From positions 186,001 through 250,000 of the forward strand of contig NZ_BAAAOH010000001.1 of assembly GCF_039530225.1 (NCBI RefSeq): a DNA stretch of 64,000 bases, read 5' to 3'. A program made the translations under genes and the position numbers. The DNA is from Microbacterium pumilum. GTDB lineage: Bacteria; Actinomycetota; Actinomycetes; Actinomycetales; Microbacteriaceae. The notes under the pieces are model-generated. The model had not been told where the DNA came from and searched no databases. It worked only from the letters and a program-made list of their open reading frames with translations. Below, piece after piece: positions 45,174 through 53,561 of this stretch; within the stretch, counting starts at the first letter, position 1, and each line of letters begins with the position of its first letter.

Positions 45174-45386
45174 CTACTCGTCGTCGAGGCGGAATCCCAC
45201 CTTGAGGGTGACCTGGAAATGATGGATCTGGCTGTCCTCCAGGTGCCCGCGCACCGAGACGACCTCGAACCAGTCGATGTTGCGCAGCGTCTTGCCCGCC
45301 CTCGCCAGCCCCGATCGAATCGCCGCATCGACGCCATCCGGGGACGTGCCCACGATCTCGGTGACACGGTAAACGTGGTCGGTCAT
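45174..45386 (-). CDS. Dodecin family flavin-binding protein
   Basis: 70 residues, the usual dodecin length. VYRVTEIVGTSPDGVDAAI, the flavin-stacking Trp in NIDWFEVVSVRG and HFQVTLKVGFRL are all present. It forms a hollow dodecamer that stores flavin or CoA. AGGAG is seven bases before the ATG. Confidence 0.93.
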   Translation of the reverse strand: MTDHVYRVTEIVGTSPDGVDAAIRSGLARAGKTLRNIDWFEVVSVRGHLEDSQIHHFQVTLKVGFRLDDE

Positions 45387-45561
45387 CGCCCGCTCCTCTC
45401 GTCGGCATCCGCGCCGCGATGGCCCCGACCATACGCTCCCGGATGCCGAAGCACCAGCGGCTCACGGGCACCCGATGAAGGCTTCGGTCAGCTCGACCGG
45501 GCATACCCGTGTAGCCTCAGCCACACAGGGCCGCCGAGGCTCTCGAAGGAGCCAGAACCCC

Positions 45562-45708
45562 ATGGGTGAAAAGTCCGCTCGCAAAGAAGGCGGCAAGACC
45601 GCCCCGGCCAAGACGTTGAAAGAGAAGCGCACGGCGAAAGCCGACAAGCGCGCTGCCAGCAACCGCGCCGCCGACACCGACGCCGTGACGCGCGCGACCA
45701 AGCGCTAG
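45562..45708 (+). CDS. Small basic protein, 48 residues
   Basis: Starts at ATG 45562 with AAGGAG about ten bases upstream; reads MGEKSARKEGGKTAPAKTLK and ends TDAVTRATKR. Very rich in Lys, Arg and Ala with no hydrophobic core, so likely disordered or nucleic-acid associated. Similar short basic proteins are common in Microbacteriaceae; function unknown. Confidence 0.65.
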   Translation: MGEKSARKEGGKTAPAKTLKEKRTAKADKRAASNRAADTDAVTRATKR

Positions 45709-45741
45709 CTCGCGCTCGCCGAAGCACCGACTCGCGTGCGG

Positions 45742-46071
45742 TCAGGCCCGCAGCAGTTCGCTGCGGGCGCTGACCGGTTCCGCGGGCTCGGGGGTGATCC
45801 AGAGCCCCCGAGGACCGTTCGCGGCCCCCATCAGCTCCTCGACCCACGCGCGGTTGATCCGCGGGTTGCGACCCCCGAAGAACTGGAACTGGATGGGGAT
45901 GGACGGGCCCATCCAGAAGCTGCGGCTTCCGCTTCCGTCACTCATGGTGAGGTCGAACATGAACGACTCCGAGCGTCGCAGCTTGTTCATGATCACCACT
46001 CGAAGGTGCGCCAGCGTCCGGTCGTCGACGTCGAAGGTGTTGACCACCGCGCCGTAGATGAATTTGCCCAC
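45742..46071 (-). CDS. Conserved actinobacterial small protein (DUF7882-like)
   Basis: 109 residues; MGKFIYGAVVNTFDVDDRTLAHLRVVI at the N-terminus, SRSFWMGPSIPIQFQFFG in the middle and GPRGLWITPEPAEP at the end. I recall close relatives labelled as ATP-dependent DNA ligase in databases, but the size and lack of ligase motifs rule that out. GTG 46071 is preferred to GTG 46074 because GGAGG is then five bases away. Confidence 0.7.
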   Translation of the reverse strand: MGKFIYGAVVNTFDVDDRTLAHLRVVIMNKLRRSESFMFDLTMSDGSGSRSFWMGPSIPIQFQFFGGRNPRINRAWVEELMGAANGPRGLWITPEPAEPVSARSELLRA

Positions 46072-46116
46072 CACAGCCTCCGCTGATCTATCAGGAACGA
46101 GACGGTGCGCCGTGGC

Positions 46117-46401
46117 TCAGGATCGGCGGGTGCCGGTGCGGCGACGGGCGACCATGACGTAGACGAGGAGCACGATGACCGCTCCGATGATGGAGCCGAT
46201 GATGCCGGCGGGCTGGAAGAACCCGTCCATCGGGTCGTGCTGGAAGATGAGGAATCCGAGGAAGCCGCCGACGAACGAGCCGACGATGCCGAGGACGATC
46301 GTCATGAGGATGCTCATGCTCTGCTTGCCGGGGATCACGGCCCGGGCGATGAAGCCGGCGATGAGGCCGATGACGATGATGCTGATGATGAGACCGAGCA
46401 T
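46117..46401 (-). CDS. GlsB/YeaQ/YmgE family stress-response membrane protein
   Basis: 94 residues with three hydrophobic helices; GLIAGFIARAVIPGKQSMSILMT and GIVGSFVGGFLG are the family's Gly-rich motifs, and the C-terminus is basic (VARRRTGTRRS). AGGAGAG precedes the ATG. Divergent from the LuxR-type regulator and sharing its palindrome-bearing control region, it is a likely stress-induced target. Confidence 0.9.
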   Translation of the reverse strand: MLGLIISIIVIGLIAGFIARAVIPGKQSMSILMTIVLGIVGSFVGGFLGFLIFQHDPMDGFFQPAGIIGSIIGAVIVLLVYVMVARRRTGTRRS

Positions 46402-46497
46402 GATTGCTCTCCTGTCCGTGGGCGCTTGTGGCGCCGACTTTCGTGCGCTCCGGGTGGTGCGCCGGCCGCCCGGTGAAGGGCAACATAACGACTGAAC

Positions 46498-46533
46498 CAC
46501 CCCTGCGGGTGTGGCGGCACACCCCTAAGGGTG
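46498..46533. promoter_or_regulatory. Two CACCCCTNNGGGTG palindromes before the response regulator
   Basis: CACCCCTGCGGGTG (46498-46511) and CACCCCTAAGGGTG (46520-46533) are 14-base inverted repeats with centres 22 bases apart, about two helical turns. They lie 13 bases before the regulator ATG and 97 bases from the GlsB-like start. Confidence 0.6.
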
Positions 46534-46545
46534 GAAAGCTGAGGC

Positions 46546-47217
46546 ATGCTCTCATCTTCGGCCGGTCGACCGGTCACCGTTGCCCTGGTGGATGATTACG
46601 ACGTCGTCCTCAAAGGTCTGGCCCATCTGTTCGATGAGTATCGCGACCGCGTGGTGGTCGCCGAGATCGATGCGAACGCCGAACTGGTGCAGCCCGTGGA
46701 TGTCGTCCTCTACGACTCGTTCGCGCAGCCCGAGTCGGATCACCAGCAGATCGCCGACCTGATGAAGAACCCCCGCGCGCGCCGGGTCGTGGTCTACACC
46801 TGGAACCTGCAGCCCGAACTCATCGACTCGGCCCGCCGACTCGGTGTCCACGGCTATCTCTCCAAGACGCTTCCCGCGGCCGAGCTCGTGGCCGCGATCG
46901 AAGCCGTCCACGCCGGCGAAACGGTCATCACCGATCGTCGTGGCCGGGCACCCAGTGCCCCAGGACTGGACTGGCCGGGGCGACTCGAGGGGATCACGGA
47001 CCGCGAGTCCGAGATCCTCGCGCTGATCACCCAGGGGATGAGCAACGCGGATGTGGCCCGACTGACCTACCTCAGCCCCAACACGGTCAAGTCCTACATC
47101 CGCTCGGTGTACCGGAAGATCGGCGCGACGAGTCGCGTCGAGGCAGTCCTTTACGGCATCCGCCACGGGTTCGAGCCCGACGTGCATCGCATCGACCACT
47201 GGCTCGGCGGGCCCTGA
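46546..47217 (+). CDS. LuxR/NarL-type response regulator
   Basis: 223 residues. The receiver domain has acidic Asp16-Asp17, a phospho-acceptor position Asp57 (VVLYDSF), Thr85 and Lys107 (GYLSKTLP). The LuxR HTH is at about 150-212 (ITDRESEILALITQGMSNADVARLTYLSPNTVKSYI, given here in part). No sensor kinase is adjacent, so it is an orphan. The tandem palindrome upstream implies self-regulation. Confidence 0.9.
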   Translation: MLSSSAGRPVTVALVDDYDVVLKGLAHLFDEYRDRVVVAEIDANAELVQPVDVVLYDSFAQPESDHQQIADLMKNPRARRVVVYTWNLQPELIDSARRLGVHGYLSKTLPAAELVAAIEAVHAGETVITDRRGRAPSAPGLDWPGRLEGITDRESEILALITQGMSNADVARLTYLSPNTVKSYIRSVYRKIGATSRVEAVLYGIRHGFEPDVHRIDHWLGGP

Positions 47218-47338
47218 TCCCGTGGCGTCGCCCGTCCTCGATCTCGACGCCGACCCGCATCCCGCCGACAGAGTAGGGTCGCATTGCCCTCCGCACAACC
47301 CCGCTGACGATGTGCCGGCCGGCAGGGATGATGGATTC

Positions 47339-47677
47339 ATGATGACGTTGCACTACACCGGGGAGCGAGTGCTGTTGGCGGACGATGTCTGCCAGGCCGT
47401 GCTGCTCTACGCGCAGGCTCTTGCCGATACGCAGAGCTCCGACGTCGTCAGCATCCCGGTCTTCGCTGAAGATGGGACGGTTGCGACCGCCGAGTTCCTC
47501 CTCGGCCCGGCCAGCCAGCTGTACGCGACTCGCGCGCCTGATCGGTCCGACCAGCCCGACAGCGCCGAAGCGGTCGGCGAACTGAGCCGCCGCACCCGGC
47601 TCCTGCACCCCGTCGCCCTGATCGTGCCGGTCGAGCCTCAGGCTCTGGCGCCATCCGACCCCACCGACGAATGGTGA
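47339..47677 (+). CDS. Hypothetical protein, 112 residues
   Basis: Reads MMTLHYTGERVLLADDVCQA then VVSIPVFAEDGTVATAEFLLGP. A compact alpha/beta protein without membrane segments and with no family I can name. The seven-base overlap with the following PAP2 gene suggests co-translation. Start at ATG 47339 or 47342. Confidence 0.65.
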   Translation: MMTLHYTGERVLLADDVCQAVLLYAQALADTQSSDVVSIPVFAEDGTVATAEFLLGPASQLYATRAPDRSDQPDSAEAVGELSRRTRLLHPVALIVPVEPQALAPSDPTDEW

Positions 47678-48366
47678 CAGACAGCGGGCCCGTCGCACCG
47701 TCGCTGCCCGAAGCCGCAGAAGAGGCCGACGCACGGCGAGCCGTTGTGCTGATCGTCGGAGTCTCGGCGACGGTCGCGTTCGTGATCCTCCGTTTCGCGG
47801 TCGCCTTCGGTGGTCGCTCGCCGCTTCCGATCGACGTGTGGTGGCACGACCTCATGGTCGCCACCCTCACCGATGCGGGGGTTCTGGTCGCGTGGATCCC
47901 CGCGATCGTCGGCGGCACGATCGGCATGATCGTGATCGGCATCGTTCTCGTCGCCGTCTTCCTGCTGAAGAGAAGGCCGTGGGATGCCGCGACCCTCGCT
48001 GCAGCGCTCGTCGTCGTCGTCGCGATCGGCGCGCCGATGGCCGCGGTCATCGCCCGCGTGCGTCCCGACGACTCACTGGCCGAGAGGGTCGCGACGTCCT
48101 TTCCTTCCGGCCACACGGCCGTCGCCACCACCGTGGCGGTCACTCTGGGGCTCCTGCTGCGGCGCTGGTACGTCTGGCTTGCGGGTGCGGTGTGGGTCGT
48201 GGTGATGATGTGGAGCAGGACCTATCTGCATGCCCATTGGGCCAGTGATGTCGTCGCCGGATTGCTGGAGGGGATCGCGGTCGCGACCTTCGTCTGGTGT
48301 GTGATCGAGACCGTTCGCGAGCGCCGAGCATCGCGGCCGGCCGAACAGACGACCAGCGAAGCCTGA
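47671..48366 (+). CDS. Phosphatase PAP2 family membrane protein
   Basis: 231 residues with about six helices. PAP2 motifs: ARVRPD (near 129-133), SFPSGHTAV (143-151) and SRTYLHAHWASDV (182-194), including the catalytic histidines. The family dephosphorylates lipid phosphates such as undecaprenyl pyrophosphate or phosphatidate at the membrane. The ATG overlaps the previous gene. Confidence 0.9.
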   Translation: MVTDSGPVAPSLPEAAEEADARRAVVLIVGVSATVAFVILRFAVAFGGRSPLPIDVWWHDLMVATLTDAGVLVAWIPAIVGGTIGMIVIGIVLVAVFLLKRRPWDAATLAAALVVVVAIGAPMAAVIARVRPDDSLAERVATSFPSGHTAVATTVAVTLGLLLRRWYVWLAGAVWVVVMMWSRTYLHAHWASDVVAGLLEGIAVATFVWCVIETVRERRASRPAEQTTSEA

Positions 48367-48455
48367 TCCGGGGCTGTCGCCAGAGGCGTGGGCACATCCT
48401 GCCCGGCGTCGCAACCCCTCCCCGAGATCGGCTTCGACTCGCTACGCTGTCGGCC

Positions 48456-49256
48456 GTGACCACCCCCAAGACCGCCGCCCGAGCGGCACAGAATTCACCG
48501 GTGTTCCGCACCCTGGCCCGCGCCGGATACGTCGTGCTCGGCATCGTGCACATCGTCATCGGACTCATCGCGATCTCGGTCGCGACGGGTGGCGGAGGCG
48601 AGGCCGATCAAGGCGGCGCGATGGAGCAGATTCAGAAGACGCCCCTGGGTGTCGTCGTCCTGTGGATCATCGTGCTCGGCCTGACCGCCCTCGCGATCTG
48701 GCAGATCGCGGAGACCTTCCTCGAGCGCGACCCCGACGCGAAGAAGAAGTGGGGCCATCGAGTGAAGTTCGTCGGGACGGCGGTGGCCTATTTCGCCATC
48801 GCCGGGACGGCGCTCGTGTACGCCCTCGGCGGGCAGTCCGATTCGTCGGGGTCGACGAAGTCGTTGAGTGCCCGGCTGCTCGCGACGCCCGGCGGTATCT
48901 TCCTGCTCGTCCTCATCGGGCTCATCGTGGGCGCCATCGGGATCGCGTTCATCGTGCGGGGATTCACCCGCGCGTTCGAGAAGCACCTCGATCTGCCCTC
49001 TGGGGTCGCGAGGAAGGGCATCGTGACGTTCGGGGTGGTCGGCTACGTCGCAAAGGGCGTCGCGGTCGCCGTCACCGGCATCCTGTTCGTCGTCGCCGCG
49101 CTGACGCACGATCCCGAGACCGCGGGCGGATTGGATGCGGCGCTGCATACCCTCGCGGCGCTGCCGTTCGGCGCCGCCATCCTCTGGGTCGTGGGTGCCG
49201 GGCTCGTGATCTACGGCCTCTTCTGCTTCGCTCGTGCCCGCTACGCCAGGATGTGA
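48456..49256 (+). CDS. DUF1206 family membrane protein
   Basis: 266 residues with three repeated two-helix units (LARAGYVVLGIVHIVIGL, VKFVGTAVAYFAIAGTALVYA, IVTFGVVGYVAKGVAVAVTG), the DUF1206 pattern; function unknown. Start GTG 48456: TACGCT (48443-48448) ends seven bases upstream and no ribosome site is present, fitting a leaderless transcript. Confidence 0.88.
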   Translation: MTTPKTAARAAQNSPVFRTLARAGYVVLGIVHIVIGLIAISVATGGGGEADQGGAMEQIQKTPLGVVVLWIIVLGLTALAIWQIAETFLERDPDAKKKWGHRVKFVGTAVAYFAIAGTALVYALGGQSDSSGSTKSLSARLLATPGGIFLLVLIGLIVGAIGIAFIVRGFTRAFEKHLDLPSGVARKGIVTFGVVGYVAKGVAVAVTGILFVVAALTHDPETAGGLDAALHTLAALPFGAAILWVVGAGLVIYGLFCFARARYARM

Positions 49257-49268
49257 CGCCAGACCCGG

Positions 49269-50108
49269 TCAGGACTTCTTCTTCTTGACCAGCTCCTCGG
49301 CGATGTCGGGCACATAGCGGAACTGCTCACGCGGGGGGCGATCGTAGTCGTCTGCGGCGGGCCGGTCCGGGATGGAGACCTTTTCCGGCTCGAGCCGCCG
49401 GTAGGGGATGCAGCTCAGCAGGTGGCTGATCGTGTTGAGCCGCGCGGCGCGCTTGTCGTCGCTTTCGATCGTCCACCACGGAGCTTCATCGATGTCGGTG
49501 GCATCGAACATGGCGTCCTTCGCCCGGGAGTAGTCCTCCCACCGGGTGATGGATTCCAGATCCGTCGGCGAAAGCTTCCACCGCCGCATGGGATCTTCCA
49601 ATCGCGACACGAATCGTGCCTGCTGCACATCGTCCGACACCGAGAACCAGTACTTGATCAGGATGATGCCGTCATCCACCAGCAGTCGCTCCACCACCGG
49701 CGTCTGCCGCAGGAACCGCTCGTACTGCTCGTCGGTCGCGAAGCCCAGCACACGTTCCACGCCGCCACGGTTGTACCACGAGCGATCCATCAGCACGATC
49801 TCGCCGGCCGTCGGCAGGCGTTCGATGTAGCGCTGGTAGTACCACTCACCGCGCTCCTTCTTGGAGGGCTTGGCGAGCGCGACCACGCGCGCATGGCGCG
49901 GGTTCAAGTACTGCATCACCCGCTTGATCGCTCCGCCCTTGCCCGCCGCATCGCGACCCTCGAAGATCACGAGTACGCGGGCGCCCGTTTCCTTCACCCA
50001 GTGCTGCATCTCCACGAGCTCGATCTGCAGACGCTCCAGTTCGGCCTCGTACAGATCCTTCGGGACGCGCTTGAGATTCGTCTTCGCGGAACTCTTGTTC
50101 TTCGACAT
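49269..50108 (-). CDS. ppk2: Polyphosphate kinase 2 family protein
   Basis: 279 residues. Walker A GRDAAGKGG (51-59), lid-type KPSKKERGEWYYQRYIERLP and Walker B LMDRSWYNRGGVERVLGF (about 106-123) are all intact, giving a one-domain PPK2 that phosphorylates nucleotides from polyphosphate. Lys-rich N- and C-termini. GGGG precedes the ATG. Confidence 0.93.
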   Translation of the reverse strand: MSKNKSSAKTNLKRVPKDLYEAELERLQIELVEMQHWVKETGARVLVIFEGRDAAGKGGAIKRVMQYLNPRHARVVALAKPSKKERGEWYYQRYIERLPTAGEIVLMDRSWYNRGGVERVLGFATDEQYERFLRQTPVVERLLVDDGIILIKYWFSVSDDVQQARFVSRLEDPMRRWKLSPTDLESITRWEDYSRAKDAMFDATDIDEAPWWTIESDDKRAARLNTISHLLSCIPYRRLEPEKVSIPDRPAADDYDRPPREQFRYVPDIAEELVKKKKS

Positions 50109-50268
50109 CTGACCCCTTTTCGCCTCACCCTAGGCGGCTGCGGGGCTCGATCCGGCCTCTTGACATCGCCGCGCCGATCTGAGCCGATTGAACCCACCGG
50201 GCGGCTGGCTCGTGTGTAAACACAGAGGACCTCGGCGAAGAGGGACACCGATCGAAACGGGTGAGGCA

Positions 50269-50676
50269 ATGGCCGAAAGCAACCAGCGCGTCCTGAGGGT
50301 CATGCGCATCCTCAGCGCCATCTTCCTTCTCGCCACGGGCGTGATCCACCTGGTGCTCGTCTTCGGAGGCACCGGCGGGATCCTCGGCGTGGCATTCGTC
50401 TTGAACGGCATCGCGGGAATCGTGCTGGCGATCGGGATGCTGGTGCTCCATGGCCGGCTGTTCCAGCTCGCGACGGTGCTCAGCCTGCTGTTCCTGATCG
50501 CAACGCTGCTGGCGCTGATCCTCGCCCTGACTGTCGGGCTTTTCGGGATCACCGAGCAGTGGGACCGCCCGCTCGTGCCGCAGGCGGTGATCATCGAGTC
50601 CATCGGCATCGTGGTGCTGGCGATCACGACCGCTGTCGCGCTGCGGGATGCGCGCTCCGCAGCCGCTGCGCGCTGA
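50269..50676 (+). CDS. Small four-helix membrane protein
   Basis: 135 residues with four hydrophobic segments (LSAIFLLATGVIHLVLVFGG, VLNGIAGIVLAIGMLVL, LATVLSLLFLIATLLALILA, VIIESIGIVVLAITTAVAL). No family recognised. Start ATG 50269, after GTGAGG. Free-standing between PPK2 and Bcp genes. Confidence 0.7.
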   Translation: MAESNQRVLRVMRILSAIFLLATGVIHLVLVFGGTGGILGVAFVLNGIAGIVLAIGMLVLHGRLFQLATVLSLLFLIATLLALILALTVGLFGITEQWDRPLVPQAVIIESIGIVVLAITTAVALRDARSAAAAR

Positions 50677-50704
50677 CGACAGACGCGGCCTGGTCTGTCG
50701 GGCG

Positions 50705-51175
50705 TCAGACGGCCAGCGCCAGCATCTGCTTCAGCGCACGGACGTGGCCGTCGGGGTCGACGTTGTAGAGCGCTTCGACGATCCGGCCCTCTTCGTCGAC
50801 GACGAAGGTCGAGCGGATGACGCCCATCACCGTCTCACCGTCGCGCACCTTCTCGCCCCACACGCCGTAGGCCTCGTGGGCTACGCGCTCGGGGTCGCTC
50901 AGCAGGTCGTAGGTCAGGCCATCACGGGCACGGAACTCGCGCAGCTTCTCAGGGAGGTCGCGTGAGATGCCCAACACCCGATAGCCCGCCGCCTGCAGCG
51001 GAGCGAGGCTGTCGCGGAAGTCGCATGCCTCGGTGGTGCAGCCCGGGGTCATCGCCGCCGGGTAGAAGAACAGAATCAGGCGAGTGCCGCGGAGGCCGCT
51101 CAGCGTGACCTCCCGCTCATCCTGATCGACGAGGGCGAAGTCGGGCGCCTCGGCGCCGGGATCGAGACGAGTCAT
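50705..51175 (-). CDS. bcp: Thioredoxin-dependent thiol peroxidase (Bcp-type peroxiredoxin)
   Basis: 156 residues. Peroxidatic Cys46 and resolving Cys51 are in FFYPAAMTPGCTTEACDFRD, with APDFALVDQDEREVTLS before and GVIRSTFVVDEEGRIV after. It reduces hydroperoxides. Start ATG 51175: TACGCT is exactly six bases upstream, so the message is probably leaderless. Confidence 0.92.
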   Translation of the reverse strand: MTRLDPGAEAPDFALVDQDEREVTLSGLRGTRLILFFYPAAMTPGCTTEACDFRDSLAPLQAAGYRVLGISRDLPEKLREFRARDGLTYDLLSDPERVAHEAYGVWGEKVRDGETVMGVIRSTFVVDEEGRIVEALYNVDPDGHVRALKQMLALAV

Positions 51176-51240
51176 CCACCCAGCGTAGAACCAACAGGCA
51201 TGATGGGGTCCGGCACCGGGGGAACCAGCGCCGGGATGCG

Positions 51241-52158
51241 TCAGTCTTCGAAGATCTGCCCGACGGGTTCGCGCTTCTCGGCCTGGAACCGGTCTTCGGA
51301 GCGTCCCTTCGCCCAATACGCCGACAGCGACATCGACCGCCGTTCGAGCCCCCACTCGGTGTGCAGGATGCGGCGGAGCTCCTTCATGGCCTCCCGCTCG
51401 CCGTGCGCGAAGACGTCCACCGCGCCGACCGGCGGGGCCAACGCCTGCACCGCGGCGACCAGCGCCGTGCCGTAGTCGGCGAGCGACCCGTCATCCGCGC
51501 GCCGATGGGTCCACCGCAGCTTCACACCCGCCGGGGTGGACAGCGCCAATTCGTTGGCTGCGCTCTCCACTTCGATGAGCACCAGCCCCCGCGCCGTCGC
51601 GGGCAGCGCGTCGACCGCCGCCGCGATCGCCGGGATCGCGGAATCGTCGCCGATCAGGAGGTGCTCGACATCCTCGGTCGACGGCGCGTACTGCCCACCC
51701 GGCCCCGAGAAGCACAGTCGATCGCCGGCGACCGCGGCCGCCGCCCACGGCCCCGCGACGCCCTCATCGCCGTGCACGACGAAATCGATCGCGATCGTTC
51801 GCGCCGCGGTGTCGAGCGACCGCACCGTGTAGGTGCGACGAACCGGCATGTCGTCGGGGCTCAACGTCTCGCGCAGTGCGTCGAGATCGAACGGCGGCTG
51901 CAACCCCAGCTCGGGCTTGGCGAAGAGGATCTTGACGTATTTGTCGGTCTTGGCGATCCGCTCGGCATCGGCACCGGTCACGAACGCATCGAACCCGTCA
52001 CCTCCGAGGTGGATGCGCACCAGCTGCGGTGCCAACCGCTCGGTGCCGACCACATCCAGGACGTGCTGCGTCCCACCCCGCCTGCGACCGCCCTCCGGCG
52101 CGGCGACCCGGTCGGAACGTTCCTGCGGCGGACGCTGACGCTCTTCACTGCTGACCAT
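51241..52158 (-). CDS. Siderophore-interacting protein (FAD-dependent ferric-siderophore reductase type)
   Basis: 305 residues: FAD-binding barrel with PVRRTYTVRS, then GPGGQYAPS and GDDSAIPAIAAAVDALPATARG of the NAD(P)-binding SIP half, and the C-terminal SLSAYWAKGRSEDRF. It releases iron by reduction in the cytoplasm. Free-standing; the Arg/Glu-rich first ~30 residues look disordered. Confidence 0.92.
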   Translation of the reverse strand: MVSSEERQRPPQERSDRVAAPEGGRRRGGTQHVLDVVGTERLAPQLVRIHLGGDGFDAFVTGADAERIAKTDKYVKILFAKPELGLQPPFDLDALRETLSPDDMPVRRTYTVRSLDTAARTIAIDFVVHGDEGVAGPWAAAAVAGDRLCFSGPGGQYAPSTEDVEHLLIGDDSAIPAIAAAVDALPATARGLVLIEVESAANELALSTPAGVKLRWTHRRADDGSLADYGTALVAAVQALAPPVGAVDVFAHGEREAMKELRRILHTEWGLERRSMSLSAYWAKGRSEDRFQAEKREPVGQIFED

Positions 52159-52238
52159 TCACGAACTGCTCTCTGTGGATCTCAGATGTCGGTGTCCGCA
52201 GATCGCTCCCGCAGACCGAAGCGAACCTAACAGACGGC

Positions 52239-53528
52239 TCAGTCCCGCTCGCCGGGAGTCTCCTGCCAGACCGCCCAGCCATGAGAGGCGACCTGCCACC
52301 CGCCCGCCGTTTCCGTGGCGTGTCCCGCCACCAGGTCCGCCTGCGCGATCCGCGCCGGCAGCGCCTCATCCGACAGGTTCAGCGCGACGAAGAGCCGCCC
52401 CTCATCGGCAACGACCTCGATGACGTACTGGGTGTTCGTGCAGATGACCGCGCTGGTGGTCGCACGGACGAGCCAGGGGTTGCGACGACGCAGCCCGATC
52501 AGCTCCTGATGCAGCCGGAACGTCTCGCCTCCGGCCGCGAAGTCGGCGGGATCATCGGGATAGACCGGCCGGATTTCGTCATCTCCACCCCACCGGGTCT
52601 CCTTGACCGCTCGCAGCCCCCGTTCGTCGCCGTAATAGATCGAGGGTGTCCCACCGAGCACGAGGAGCAGCACCAGCGCGTGCGGATGGTGGCGGGCGTC
52701 CGTGATCTGCGAGGCGATGCGGGTGACATCGTGGTTGCCGATGAACGTGTAAGGCACGAACGTCTCGAGGAAGCCGTTGTGGCGGGTCAACGCCCAGTCC
52801 AGCTCGAAGAAGTTCTCATCCTCGATCGAGTGCCAGATCGCCTGCCAGAGCTCGTACTGGGTGGCGCTGTCGAGCCGGCCTTCGCGGACGACCTCCGTGT
52901 AGTCGGCCTGAAGATACTCCCCCATGAAATAGGCGTCCGGATGCCGCTCCCGTACACGCGGCAGCACTCTCGCCCAGAACGCGGGAGGGACGGCGTAGGC
53001 GGCGTCGAGTCGCCACCCGTCGATTCCGCGGTCGAGCCAGTACGCCATGGCCTCGACCACGAGGTCGGCGACCCGTTCATCGTCATGGTTCAAGACGACG
53101 AGTCCCTCGTGCCCCTCGAACGTGACGACCTCGCCGGTGCTGGTGCGCTCGAGCAGGTCGCCGTCCGTCGGCGCGGGGCTGCGGAAGCTTCTGCCCACGT
53201 GATTGAAGACCCCGTCGAGCAGAACCCGGATGCCGCGGCCGCGGGCTGCGGCGACCAGGCTCACCAGGTCGGCCTCGGTTCCGAGGCGCGTGTCGATCTG
53301 GAAGTAGTCCGTGGTGTCGTAGCCATGGGTCTCGGACTCGAAGATCGGCGCGAGGACGATGCCGTTCAGCCCGAGATCCAGTACGTAGTCGAGCCAGGGC
53401 TCGATCGCGGCGACGGTGCGTCCCGGCTTGCGGATGACGCCGGTCGGGTCGGCTCCCAGAAATCCCAGTGGGTACACGTGCCACCAGATCGCGTTGTCCA
53501 CCCAGGCGGGCGACGAGCCTTCATGCAT
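52239..53528 (-). CDS. Alpha-amylase family glycosidase, GH13
   Basis: 429 residues. Conserved regions: DGVFNH (105-110), GWRLDAAYAV with nucleophile Asp175, FMGEYL with acid/base Glu204, and FIGNHD (262-267). No signal peptide, so it is cytoplasmic; short length fits a small glucoside or trehalose-type hydrolase. TAGGGT lies six bases before ATG 53528, suggesting leaderless translation. Confidence 0.9.
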   Translation of the reverse strand: MHEGSSPAWVDNAIWWHVYPLGFLGADPTGVIRKPGRTVAAIEPWLDYVLDLGLNGIVLAPIFESETHGYDTTDYFQIDTRLGTEADLVSLVAAARGRGIRVLLDGVFNHVGRSFRSPAPTDGDLLERTSTGEVVTFEGHEGLVVLNHDDERVADLVVEAMAYWLDRGIDGWRLDAAYAVPPAFWARVLPRVRERHPDAYFMGEYLQADYTEVVREGRLDSATQYELWQAIWHSIEDENFFELDWALTRHNGFLETFVPYTFIGNHDVTRIASQITDARHHPHALVLLLVLGGTPSIYYGDERGLRAVKETRWGGDDEIRPVYPDDPADFAAGGETFRLHQELIGLRRRNPWLVRATTSAVICTNTQYVIEVVADEGRLFVALNLSDEALPARIAQADLVAGHATETAGGWQVASHGWAVWQETPGERD

Positions 53529-53561
53529 TCCCGAACCCTACTGCGGCGCGGTCAGCTCCGC

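Noticed and set aside
45742..46071. ATP-dependent DNA ligase label for the MGKFIYG-type protein
   Set aside because: Only 109 residues and no ligase nucleotidyltransferase motifs.
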